Shown here: positions 28,228-36,530 of the stretch, one piece after another
How positions within the stretch are numbered: the stretch's first letter is position 1
How the letters are laid out: every line of letters starts with the position of its first letter
From: Rhodoblastus sp963748385
GTDB lineage: Bacteria; Pseudomonadota; Alphaproteobacteria; Rhizobiales; Beijerinckiaceae
DNA length: 64,000 bases
Reading direction: 5' to 3'
NCBI GenBank assembly: GCA_963748385.1
Contig: CAVVIQ010000008.1
Location: 62,001-126,000 of the forward strand
Notes under the pieces: model-generated
The model's input: only the letters and a program-made list of their open reading frames with translations
What the model was told of the DNA's origin: nothing
Database searches by the model: none
Program-made: the position numbers and the translations under genes

Positions 28228-29274
28228 TTACTTCGCCTGGTACACGGGCTTGCCGCTGGCGTCCTTGATGTCGCTCGCCCAGCTCTTCTTGATCAGGGCG
28301 ACGACATTGGCCGGCATCGGGATATAGTCAAGCGCCTCGGCCTGCTTGGCGCCGTTCTTGAACGCCCAACCGAAGAACTTCAGGGCTTCGCCCGCGGCGG
28401 CCGCATCCGGAACCTGCCTGGGCATCAGGATGAAGGTCGAGGCGGTGATCGGCCAGGACGTGGCGCCCGGCTGGTCGGTCAGGATCTGATAGAAGCCCGG
28501 GGCATGGGCCCAGTCGGCGTTGGCCGCGGCCGATTGGAATGTAGCCGTCTCCGGCTTGACCCTCTTGCCGTCGTGGTTGACCATGTCGGTATAGGTCATC
28601 TTGTTTTCCATGGCGTAGGCGTATTCGACATAGCCGATCGAATTCGCCGTGATGCCCACGGTGTTGGAGACGCCTTCATTGCCCTTGGCGCCAAGGCCGA
28701 CCGGCCATTCGACCGAGACCGCCGAGCCGACCTTCGAGCTCCATTCCGGAGAGACCTTCGCCAGATAATCGGTGAAGTTGAAGGTCGTGCCCGAGCCGTC
28801 GGAGCGATGGACCACGGCGATCGCGGCGTCCGGCAGCTTCGCGCCGGGGTTCAGCTTGACGAGGGCGGGATCGTTCCATTTGGTGATCTCGCCGAGGTAG
28901 ATCTTGGCGAGCGTCGCGCCGTCGATCGCCAACTGGCCGGCCTTGACGCCCTCGACATTGACGACCGGCACGATGCCGCCCATCACCATCGGCCATTGCA
29001 CCAGACCGTTCTTGTCCAGAACATCGGGCTTGAGCGGCGCGTCGCTGGCGCCGAATGTGACCGTGCGGGCCTCGATCTGCTTGATGCCGCCGCCCGAGCC
29101 GATCGACTGGTAATTCAAGCCGTTGCCGGTGTCCTTCTTGTAGGTGTCGGCCCATTTCGAATAGATCGGATAGGGGAAGGTCGCGCCCGCGCCCGAAATG
29201 TCGGCGGCGAGAGCGGAGGTCGCGACGCCGAATGCGGCGGTGACGATGAGAGCGGAACGCAGGAAGTTCGACAT
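28228..29274 (-). CDS. pstS: Periplasmic phosphate-binding protein PstS
   Basis: High-affinity phosphate receptor: 348 residues with signal peptide MSNFLRSALIVTAAFGVATS and cleavage after ALA. Phosphate-contact motifs are ISGAGATFPYPIYSKWADTY, YQSIGSGGGIKQI, TFGASDAPL and HRSDGSGTTFNFTDYL. The ATG at 29274 follows GGAGAGG. It is the first gene of the pstSCAB-phoU-phoB operon and has its own Pho box 94 bases upstream. Confidence 0.97.
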   Translation of the reverse strand: MSNFLRSALIVTAAFGVATSALAADISGAGATFPYPIYSKWADTYKKDTGNGLNYQSIGSGGGIKQIEARTVTFGASDAPLKPDVLDKNGLVQWPMVMGGIVPVVNVEGVKAGQLAIDGATLAKIYLGEITKWNDPALVKLNPGAKLPDAAIAVVHRSDGSGTTFNFTDYLAKVSPEWSSKVGSAVSVEWPVGLGAKGNEGVSNTVGITANSIGYVEYAYAMENKMTYTDMVNHDGKRVKPETATFQSAAANADWAHAPGFYQILTDQPGATSWPITASTFILMPRQVPDAAAAGEALKFFGWAFKNGAKQAEALDYIPMPANVVALIKKSWASDIKDASGKPVYQAK

Positions 29275-29367
29275 GCCAATCCTCTCCAGAGGTTGAGTTG
29301 GGCGCGAGCGTCGCGATGCGACTCCCGCCCCATGCGCTGGAGCGCCGTGCTCCTCTACGACGCCCAG

Positions 29368-29385
29368 ATGACAGTCGCGTGACGC
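29368..29385 (-). promoter_or_regulatory. Pho box in front of pstS
   Basis: Read on the minus strand, GCGTCAC-GCGA-CTGTCAT matches the Pho-box form CTGTCAT-N4-CTGTCAT. The second half is a 7/7 match; the first half matches 4 of 7, keeping the GTCA core. It lies 94 bases upstream of the pstS ATG, inside the 190-base gap that separates phoR from pstS, so PhoB should induce pstS onward here. Confidence 0.75.
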
Positions 29386-29464
29386 CGTCCGGCCCCGAAT
29401 CCAGCGACAAACCGTCGCGCCGGATTTCCCTGTGTCAACGTTGAAAAACAATTTCGCGCCGGCC

Positions 29465-30514
29465 CTATTGCGCATCGAGCGGAACGCAGGCGGTGAAAAC
29501 CGCCCCGCGCCCGAGCGCCGCCTGGATGTTGAGACGGCCGCGATGGCGGGCGAGAATGTGCTTGACCAGGGCGAGGCCGAGGCCGGTGCCGCCCTTGGCG
29601 CGGCTCTGACCGACATCGACCCGGTAAAAACGTTCGGTCAGGCGGGGAATATTTTCCGGCGCTATGCCCGGCCCCTCGTCGCGCACCGCGAAAAAACCCA
29701 TGCCTTCGCGCGCGCCGACTTCGACCCAGACCCGGCGCTCGGGCTGGTCCACATCCGGGGCGCTGTATTTGATCGCGTTTTCGACCAGATTTTCCGCGAC
29801 CCGCAGCAATTCGTCGCGGTCGCCGCGCACCATGGTTTCCTGGGTTTCGAGTTCGAGCCTGATCCGGTTCTCCCGCGCCATCGGCGTCAAGGCGTCGCGG
29901 ACATGGCGGGCGATCGAGGCGAGATCGGCCGACCCGCGGGGCTGGACATGGAGGCTCTGCTCGATCCGCGACAGCGAGAGCAGGTCGTCCACCAGTCGCG
30001 CCATGCGGCGGGCCTGTTCCAGCATGATGCCGAGAAAGCGCTCGCGCGCCACGGCGTCGCCGCGCGCCGGCCCCTGAAGGGTCTCGATGAAGCCGAGCAG
30101 CGAAGCGAGCGGCGTGCGCAATTCATGGCTGGCGTTGGCGACGAAATCCACCCGCGCCTGTTCGAGGCGCCGCGATTCGGTCGCGTCATGCAGGTTGAGC
30201 GCGACGAAACGGGCCTCGTCCGAATAAAAAGCCGCGACGTGAACCTGGAACAGCTTTTCGACCGGCACGCGGTCGAGCCAGGACACGTCCTCCGCCTCGC
30301 CGGTCGCGAAGACGCGCGCGATGGCGTCGTGCAGATCGACCGCGCGCAAGGTGGAGGCGAGCGGCGCCTGCAGCTTCATCAGGGGAAACACCGCCCGCGC
30401 CGGCTGATTGGCGGCCACCAGCCGCACCGAGCGGTCCACCACCAGCACCGGCTCCGGCATGGCGTCGATCAGGCTGGTGACGACCGTGGCCACCGCGTCG
30501 AACGTGTCATTCAT
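29465..30514 (-). CDS. phoR: Phosphate-regulon sensor histidine kinase PhoR (no membrane anchor)
   Basis: Histidine kinase of PhoB. The 349-residue product has a PAS-like domain (~15-110, starting IDAMPEPVLVVDRSVRLVAA), then the HisKA domain with the phospho-acceptor His in FVANASHELRTPLASLLGFI. The catalytic domain shows ENLVENAIKYSAPD (N box), VRDEGPGIAPENIPRLTERF (G1/F box) and GGTGLGLALVKHIL (G2). The start at 30514 leaves no transmembrane helix, whereas most PhoR proteins carry one or two. The upstream gene ends only 17 bases earlier, so there is no room for a longer N-terminus. It is same-strand with an upstream membrane-protein gene and the pst operon. Confidence 0.9.
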   Translation of the reverse strand: MNDTFDAVATVVTSLIDAMPEPVLVVDRSVRLVAANQPARAVFPLMKLQAPLASTLRAVDLHDAIARVFATGEAEDVSWLDRVPVEKLFQVHVAAFYSDEARFVALNLHDATESRRLEQARVDFVANASHELRTPLASLLGFIETLQGPARGDAVARERFLGIMLEQARRMARLVDDLLSLSRIEQSLHVQPRGSADLASIARHVRDALTPMARENRIRLELETQETMVRGDRDELLRVAENLVENAIKYSAPDVDQPERRVWVEVGAREGMGFFAVRDEGPGIAPENIPRLTERFYRVDVGQSRAKGGTGLGLALVKHILARHRGRLNIQAALGRGAVFTACVPLDAQ

Positions 30515-30531
30515 CCACGCGACATCCCGGA

Positions 30532-31698
30532 TCAGGCGTCCTTGTCGCGATCGGCCTGGGCGCGGTTCATCTCCTCGCGCAGGGCGTCCCAGCGGCGCCC
30601 GCCTTCATTCGCGCCCAGGAGCGCCAGAGCGAACACGAATGGGATGACATAATAAAGAATACGGAACATCAGCAGCGAGGCGAGCAGGGCTTCCTGCGAA
30701 GGCGCCGGCAGGACCTTCAGCATGGTCGCCTCGAACACGCCGATGCCTCCCGGCGCATGGCTGATTATGCCAAGCAGGCTGGCGAAGACATAGACCGCCG
30801 CGAAGGTGAAGAAATCCAGTCCCTCGTGGCTCGGCAGCAGGACATAGAGCACGCCGGCCGCGCTGCACAGGTCCATGACGCCGAGCGCGATCTGGCCGAG
30901 CGACAGGCTCAGTCCCGGCAACTCCAGCGACAGGCCCTGCCAGTGGGCGCGGCGCGGGCGCACCGACACCCAATAGAGATAGACGCCGATGGCGACCAGC
31001 ACGCCAAGGCCGATCAGGCGGTTGAGATCGGCGGCGAGATGATTGATGTCCGCAAGCCGCGCGGCCTCGATCGCCAGGCCGAGCGCGATGACCACCGCCA
31101 TGCCGAGCCAGAAGGTGACGCCCGCGACGACGGTGAGGCTCGCCACCTTGCCCGGCCGGACGCCGGCGCGGGAATAGATCCAGTAGCGCACCGTGCCGCC
31201 GGTGAAGATGGGAAAGCCGAGATTGAACGAGACGGCGTAGGATGTGAAGGAGGCAAGCGCGGTGGTGCGGTAGGGCACGCGCAATTTGAGCTGGCGCAAG
31301 GCGATCGCGTCATAGCCCGTGAGCATCAGATAGGAGCTGGCGGTGAGCAGCAGGCCAAGCCCGATCTGGCCCCATGAGGTCGCGGCGATGGCGGCCCGCA
31401 GCTGCGCCATGTCGAGATGGGCGACGGTGCGGGACAGAACGAAGACCGCCACGGCGACCAGCAGGACGCTGGCCGCCGCCCCGACGCGCGCGGCGATCTT
31501 GCGCCGGCGCTCGGCCTTGGCCAAGCGCCTGTCGCGCCGCAAAGAAGACGGCGGGGCCGGCGCCTGGTCATGCGCCTCTGGCTCTTGCTCGTAGTCGCTC
31601 GCCATCCGTTCCATCGCTGACGCTGCCTGAGCGGGATCGCGCCCGCTTTTTTCCCGGCGCGCAGACGGTGATTTACGGCGCCGGCCCTGCTTCGGCAA
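30532..31698 (-). CDS. UPF0104 / lysylphosphatidylglycerol-synthase transmembrane-region protein
   Basis: Integral membrane protein related to the flippase half of MprF. A charged, soluble N-terminal tail of ~85 residues precedes about eight hydrophobic helices. Family parts include YAVSFNLGFPIFTGGTVRYW (~150-170) and GIISHAPGGIGVFEATMLKV (~310-330). There is no synthase domain, so it is probably a lipid flippase or transporter of unknown substrate. An internal ATG (MERMASDYEQEP, ~31614) may be the true start. It lies 17 bases upstream of phoR and may share its transcript. Confidence 0.75.
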   Translation of the reverse strand: MPKQGRRRKSPSARREKSGRDPAQAASAMERMASDYEQEPEAHDQAPAPPSSLRRDRRLAKAERRRKIAARVGAAASVLLVAVAVFVLSRTVAHLDMAQLRAAIAATSWGQIGLGLLLTASSYLMLTGYDAIALRQLKLRVPYRTTALASFTSYAVSFNLGFPIFTGGTVRYWIYSRAGVRPGKVASLTVVAGVTFWLGMAVVIALGLAIEAARLADINHLAADLNRLIGLGVLVAIGVYLYWVSVRPRRAHWQGLSLELPGLSLSLGQIALGVMDLCSAAGVLYVLLPSHEGLDFFTFAAVYVFASLLGIISHAPGGIGVFEATMLKVLPAPSQEALLASLLMFRILYYVIPFVFALALLGANEGGRRWDALREEMNRAQADRDKDA

Positions 31699-31752
31699 GT
31701 CAAGCCTGGACCTGCCGCCGAATCGCGCGGGCGATGTCGCCCTCGGCGGCGG

Positions 31753-32670
31753 CTATGGCGGAATCGCCGCCTCGATCTGGCGCACGATTTCCATGAACGC
31801 CATCGCGGCCGGGGAAGGCGTGCGGCCGCGTTTGAGCATGAAGCCGTAATTGAGATTCAGCCAAGGCGCTTCGAACGGGACAACGGCGAGCGCTCCCTCC
31901 CTGATTTCTCGTTCGATCTGGTAGGGGATGCCGCCGCAAATGGCGAAACTCTTCAACGCCACGGCCTTGGCCGACGAGAACGACCCCACGAGGACGCGGC
32001 AGCGGAACTTGTCGCTCGCGGCGTCGAAATAGCCGCAAGGCAGGTCGCCCGACGGCAGGAAGGTCGAAATGCGTCCGGGCATGCTCGGGCCGACCCACGG
32101 AAAGCCGAAAACATCCTCGGCCGTCACATGTTCTTTCCGCAGAAGCGGATGGTCGGCCCGGCAGAAGAAATGGCTCGGCGACGTCCGGATCGTTTCGACG
32201 TCGAGTTCGTCGCCCGCTGGCGCCCCGGGAAGTTCCGCGAATCCCAGATCCACCGAGCCGTCGAGAACCTGCGTGGCTGCGCTCTCCCAGTTCATCGTCC
32301 GGAAATCGACGCGCAGCCGGGGATGTTTCCCGATCAGCAGGCCAAGCGCCCTTTCCGCCGAAATGTCGGCTGGATAGAGCCCGGCGGCGATCGACAGTTC
32401 CCCGACCTCCAGCCCCTTGGCGAGCGCGATTTCGCGCGCGATCTCATCGAATTCCGCAAGAGCGCGCGCGCCATGCCTGAGGACGATCTCGCCGAAAAGC
32501 GTCGGCGCCACCCCCCGACGGTCGAACAGGCGGCCCCCCAGTTCGGCCTCCATGAGCTTGAGGCTGCGCGTCAACGACGGCTGGGACATGCCGAGATCCT
32601 TGGCGGCAAGGCCGAAGTGGCGCCGGCGCGCCAGAGCCTGCGCCATCTCGATCTGTCGGGGTGTGAACAT
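31753..32670 (-). CDS. LysR-family transcriptional regulator
   Basis: 305-residue LysR-type regulator. The N-terminal helix-turn-helix reads HFGLAAKDLGMSQPSLTRSL followed by LMEAELGGRLFDRRG, and the effector-binding domain starts at ~90 (GELSIAAGLYPADISAERAL). It is divergent from the alkylsulfatase gene with 255 bases between, the standard arrangement for a LysR regulator and its target, so it probably controls alkylsulfatase. A 14-bp perfect palindrome lies 10 bases upstream of its start codon. Confidence 0.85.
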   Translation of the reverse strand: MFTPRQIEMAQALARRRHFGLAAKDLGMSQPSLTRSLKLMEAELGGRLFDRRGVAPTLFGEIVLRHGARALAEFDEIAREIALAKGLEVGELSIAAGLYPADISAERALGLLIGKHPRLRVDFRTMNWESAATQVLDGSVDLGFAELPGAPAGDELDVETIRTSPSHFFCRADHPLLRKEHVTAEDVFGFPWVGPSMPGRISTFLPSGDLPCGYFDAASDKFRCRVLVGSFSSAKAVALKSFAICGGIPYQIEREIREGALAVVPFEAPWLNLNYGFMLKRGRTPSPAAMAFMEIVRQIEAAIPP

Positions 32671-32679
32671 GGCTCCATC

Positions 32680-32755
32680 TCACGAATTCGTGATAACCGA
32701 TAGCGCAGGTGAATTGATCGATATCCCGAACGGTATTGGACGCGCTAATCAATTC
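32680..32755. promoter_or_regulatory. Palindromes in the lysR / alkylsulfatase divergent promoter
   Basis: TCACGAATTCGTGA (32680-32693) is a perfect 14-bp palindrome next to the lysR start. GAATTGAT (32711-32718) and ATCAATTC (32748-32755) form an 8-bp inverted repeat 29 bases apart. Both fit operator sites of a divergently transcribed LysR regulator; binding is inferred. Confidence 0.5.
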
Positions 32756-32925
32756 AGAATAGCTTCAAATCGCCTTACAGCCAAAGCCAAACTCGGAAGT
32801 CTGGAGACGCCGGGACGTAAGCCGGAACCGGAAGTTCCATATTCATGGCGTTCCGTCGGCCGCGCGCGACGAATCGGCGGCGACACATCGAGCTTCAATT
32901 TCAAACGCAAAGCGGAGGGAACATC

Positions 32926-35031
32926 ATGACGACCAGACGCGATCTCATCAAATCGATCCCGACCGCGGGCGCGGCTTTCGCCATCGGCGGCAATGCGCTG
33001 TTCGACGAAAGCGTGGCGCGCGCCGAGGGCGCGCCCCAACCGGCGCCCGGGCATTTTCATCCCAAGGGCAAGGCGCCGTCGAAATTCACGCTCGACGTGC
33101 TGAAGAACGCCCGCGACGGCCTGCCCTTCGACGACGTCCGGGACTTCGAGGAGTTCAGGAAAGGCTTCATCGCCCCCCTGCCCGAACTCAAGATCATGGC
33201 CGATGGCGGCCATGTCGCCTGGGACATGGAGCGGTTCCAGTTTCTCGACAAAAGCGATTCTTTCGACAGCATTCATCCGTCGCTGCTGCGTCAGTCCAAG
33301 CTCAACAACAACTACGGCCTCTACGAAGTCATTCCCGGCGTTTATCAGGTCCGCGGCGTCGATCTCTCCGACATCACCTTCATCCGCGGCAAAACGGGCT
33401 GGATCGTGTTCGATCCTTTGATCAGCGCCGAAACCGTGCGCGCTTCGTGGGATCTGTTCCAGAAACATGTCGGGCAGGGTCTGCCGGTGACTGCGGTGAT
33501 CTATTCCCACACCCATGGCGATCATTGGGGCGGCGTCCGCGGGCTGATCAGCGACGAGGACGTGCGCGCCGGCAAGGTCGAGGTCATCGCGCCGGTCGAT
33601 TTCATGGAATTCACGGTTTCGGAAAACGTCTATGCCGGCAACGCCATGAACCGGCGCCTGTTCTATCAATATGGCCTGCTTCTGCCGGCGAGTCCGCATG
33701 GCTATGTCGGACAGGGCCTCGGCCAGGGCGTCTCGGCGGGCTCGACCGGCCTGATCGCGCCGACCCGCCTGGTGGAAAAGCCGATCGAGGAATTCGAGGT
33801 CGACGGCGTGCGGATGGTCTTCCAGAACACGCCGAACACCGAAGCGCCACGGGAGATGAACACCTATATCCCGGACATGAAGGCCTTGTGGATGGCGGAG
33901 AACGTCACCGCGACGCTCCACAACATCTATACCCTGCGCGGCGCGCCGGTGCGCGATCCGTTGAACTGGTCGAAATATATCAATGAGGCGCTGTACCGCT
34001 TCGGCCACGAGGCCGAGGTGATGTTCGCGTCGCACCACTGGCCGCGCTGGGGCAACGCCCGCGTTCAGGAGGTGCTGCGCGCCCAGCGCGATCTCTACGC
34101 CAACATGAACAACCAGGTCCTGCACTTCGCCAATCAGGGCGTGACCATCAACCAGGTCCACAATGTCTATGAAGTGCCGAAAAGCCTGCAAAGCAAATGG
34201 TACTGCCGCGGCTATCACGGCTCGCCGGAACACAACAGCCGGGGCGTCATCCAGCGCTATCTCGGCTTCTGGGACTGCAATCCCGCGACCCTGATCCCGC
34301 TGTCGCCTGCCGATTCCGCGCCGCTTTACGTCGAGATGATGGGCGGCGCCGGAAAAATCATGGCGCGCGGCCGCGAACTCCATGACCAGGGCAAATATCT
34401 CCTCGCCTCGGAAATCATGAACAAGCTGGTCCAGGCCCAGCCGAACAATACGGAGGCCAAGGACCTGCTGGCCGATATTTTCGAACAGATCGGCTACCAG
34501 CAGGAGAATCCGGGTCTGCGCAACAGCTTCCTCGCCGGCGCCTATGAACTGCGCTCCGGCATTCCGCAGGGCGAAATCGCCAGCAGCGCCAGCCCAGACG
34601 TCATCCGCGCCATGTCGACCGAATTGTTCCTCAATTTCCTAGGCATCCGCATGGACAGCCGCAAGGCGGAGGATCTGAAGTTCACCATCAATCTGGTGAC
34701 GCCGGACAACGGCGAGAAATTCATCGTCGAACTGGAAAATGCGACCCTGACCAATATCAAGGGTTTTCAGGCCGAAAAGCCGGACCTCACGCTGACGATC
34801 AACCGGTCCGATCTCGAAAAGACCATGACGGGCGCGAAAACGCTCGAAGCCCAGATCGCGGACGGGACCGCGAAAGTCGAGGGCGACGCCTCCATCCTGA
34901 AGAAACTCGGCGCGACCATGGTCAATTTCGATCCGCGGTTCGAAATCATGCCGGGAACCGTGGCGAGAAGCGCGCTTGCAGCCGAAAATCCCTACGAGGC
35001 GGAGGATATCCGCCATACGATCGCGGAATAG
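32926..35031 (+). CDS. Alkylsulfatase (SdsA1/BDS1 type, metallo-beta-lactamase fold)
   Basis: Hydrolyses primary or secondary alkyl sulfates such as dodecyl sulfate. The ATG at 32926 is preceded by GGAGGG. The N-terminus TTRRDLIKSIPTAGAAFAIG resembles a twin-arginine signal, so a periplasmic location is likely. The metallo-beta-lactamase domain holds the metal site YSHTHGDHWGGVRGL (~190) and further ligands in PNTEAPREMNTYIPD and FASHHWPRWGN. A helical dimerisation domain follows (~430-560), then a C-terminal SCP2-like domain (~575-690) with ALTLTINRSDLEKTM-type sequence. The total of 701 residues is full length. It is monocistronic and divergent from lysR. Confidence 0.9.
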   Translation: MTTRRDLIKSIPTAGAAFAIGGNALFDESVARAEGAPQPAPGHFHPKGKAPSKFTLDVLKNARDGLPFDDVRDFEEFRKGFIAPLPELKIMADGGHVAWDMERFQFLDKSDSFDSIHPSLLRQSKLNNNYGLYEVIPGVYQVRGVDLSDITFIRGKTGWIVFDPLISAETVRASWDLFQKHVGQGLPVTAVIYSHTHGDHWGGVRGLISDEDVRAGKVEVIAPVDFMEFTVSENVYAGNAMNRRLFYQYGLLLPASPHGYVGQGLGQGVSAGSTGLIAPTRLVEKPIEEFEVDGVRMVFQNTPNTEAPREMNTYIPDMKALWMAENVTATLHNIYTLRGAPVRDPLNWSKYINEALYRFGHEAEVMFASHHWPRWGNARVQEVLRAQRDLYANMNNQVLHFANQGVTINQVHNVYEVPKSLQSKWYCRGYHGSPEHNSRGVIQRYLGFWDCNPATLIPLSPADSAPLYVEMMGGAGKIMARGRELHDQGKYLLASEIMNKLVQAQPNNTEAKDLLADIFEQIGYQQENPGLRNSFLAGAYELRSGIPQGEIASSASPDVIRAMSTELFLNFLGIRMDSRKAEDLKFTINLVTPDNGEKFIVELENATLTNIKGFQAEKPDLTLTINRSDLEKTMTGAKTLEAQIADGTAKVEGDASILKKLGATMVNFDPRFEIMPGTVARSALAAENPYEAEDIRHTIAE

Positions 35032-35070
35032 GCACGACGCAAGGCCCGCCGGCGGCGCTCAAAGCGCACC

Positions 35071-35113
35071 GCATATTCTTGTCCGAAAAGTCTGCAACTT
35101 TTCGGGAATATGC
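35071..35113. repeat. Palindromic intergenic element (Rhizobiales REP-like), possible terminator
   Basis: GCATATTC plus CCGAAAAGT pair with ACTTTTCGG plus GAATATGC around a CTGCA loop, with a 4-base bulge (TTGT) in the left arm. It closely resembles the GCATG...CCGAAAA...TTTTCGG...CATGC palindromes scattered between genes in many Rhizobiales genomes. It fills the gap between the convergent alkylsulfatase and ribA stops and may end both transcripts. Confidence 0.65.
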
Positions 35114-35114
35114 T

Positions 35115-36215
35115 TCAACCGCCGGCCGGCGGGAGATCGACGTCGAGATAATGGCCGGCGCGGTCGCGCTTGGTGGCGAGATAATGGATGTTCTGCGGCG
35201 TCGGCCGGCCCTGGATGCGCTGGTCGGTGACGTCGAGCCCGGCCGCGCGCAACGCCTCGATCTTGGCCGGGTTGTTGGTCATCAGCCGCACCCGGGTCAC
35301 GCCGAGCAGGTCGAGCATGCGCGCGGCATAGCCGAAGCGGCGCTGGTCGAGGCCGAAGCCCAGGATTTCGTCGGCGTCATAGGTGTCGTGGCCGCACGCC
35401 TGAAGCCTGTATGCGCGCACCTTGTTGGCGAGGCCGTTGCCGCGCCCTTCCTGGTCGAGATAGAGGATCACGCCGCCGCCGCTTTCCGCCATGATCCGGG
35501 CGGTGTGGCGCAACTGGTCGCCGCAGTCGCATTTCAGCGAACCGAACAGGTCGCCGGTGAGGCAGGCGGAATGCAGCCGCACATGGACCGGGCCGGAAAG
35601 ATCGGGCTTGCCGACGATCACCGCCGCCTGGTCGCGCAGGCCTTCGCCGCCCCGGAACACCGCGATCTCGGAATTGGGGGCGCCTTCGAGCGGAACCGGC
35701 GCCCGGCCGACGAGGTGAAGCGACAGGACTTTCTTCGCGCGATAGGAGCGCACGTCCGCGCCGGAAACCTCCTGCAACTGAGACAAGGGCTCCGGCAAGG
35801 GCGCGACGATCGCGCCGGGCAGCAGATTGGCGAGGCGCAGCAGATCGAGCGCCGCCTCGTCGGCCGCGCCCGGGGAGGCGACCGGCGCGTCGATCCTGGC
35901 CTCTTCGTCGGCCAGCAAGGCCCCGACCCGCTCGAGGTCGAGGCGCGGTGTCGCGATGGCGCCGGGCCGCTCGCGCTCGACGCCGAGCCGGCGCAGGCGC
36001 TGCGCGGAAAGGATCAGATTGGCGCGGCCTGCGCTGAGATTTTCGATGAGGGCGGCGGACTCGGCGTCGAGATTTTCGGCCGGGAAGACCAGAAGCCGCC
36101 GCGCGCCCTCGGTCAGGGCGACAGGGCGGCCGGCGCGCAATTCCGCGATGGCGCGCTCGACGGCAAGCGCGCCGGAGACCGCAGAAGAAGTGAAAAGAGA
36201 CGTTATATCCGTCAT
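35115..36215 (-). CDS. ribA: GTP cyclohydrolase II with a degenerate N-terminal domain
   Basis: Opens GTP to the first riboflavin intermediate. The C-terminal half carries the RibA signature: VHVRLHSACLTGDLFGSLKC followed by DCGDQL (zinc cysteines), ILYLDQEGRGNGLANKVRAY and MTNNPAKIEALRAAGL. The N-terminal ~150 residues occupy the place of the RibB (DHBP synthase) domain of RibBA but lack its clear acidic motifs, so this is probably a single-activity enzyme with a vestigial domain. It has 366 residues and stands alone. Confidence 0.85.
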   Translation of the reverse strand: MTDITSLFTSSAVSGALAVERAIAELRAGRPVALTEGARRLLVFPAENLDAESAALIENLSAGRANLILSAQRLRRLGVERERPGAIATPRLDLERVGALLADEEARIDAPVASPGAADEAALDLLRLANLLPGAIVAPLPEPLSQLQEVSGADVRSYRAKKVLSLHLVGRAPVPLEGAPNSEIAVFRGGEGLRDQAAVIVGKPDLSGPVHVRLHSACLTGDLFGSLKCDCGDQLRHTARIMAESGGGVILYLDQEGRGNGLANKVRAYRLQACGHDTYDADEILGFGLDQRRFGYAARMLDLLGVTRVRLMTNNPAKIEALRAAGLDVTDQRIQGRPTPQNIHYLATKRDRAGHYLDVDLPPAGG

Positions 36216-36530
36216 TTACCCGGAAATTCCCAAGCCGCGCCGCTATTCTGCCCCCTTACATAAACATTTCACGGCGCAAGAGCCAGCCTTTAGCGCGAGG
36301 CGCGATGGCGCGCACCGCGCAAAAGGCCGCAGCCGCTGCCCCGCCAGAGATTTTGGTTTAACAAAAAAATTACTATAAATCATATATTTATTGTGAGAAT
36401 CCAATGCGCTTTCTTGAATTGGGCCTTTCTTGAACCAACGCTTGATGACGGCAGGATAAGCCCCATTCCAGCGCTTGCCATGGCCGCGCGGCGGGCTTAA
36501 AGCCGGACACCCCCGCACGGAAGCGTCCTC
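36216..36530. other. Intergenic region with an AT-rich patch
   Basis: No gene seen. Between about 36350 and 36410 there is a sharply AT-rich run, including ATTACTATAAATCATATA, that stands out in this GC-rich genome. It may be a promoter or a remnant of foreign DNA. Confidence 0.4.

Noticed and set aside
32749..34383. 544-codon open frame on the minus strand opposite the alkylsulfatase
   Set aside because: Shadow frame without motifs; the plus strand carries the complete metallo-beta-lactamase enzyme.
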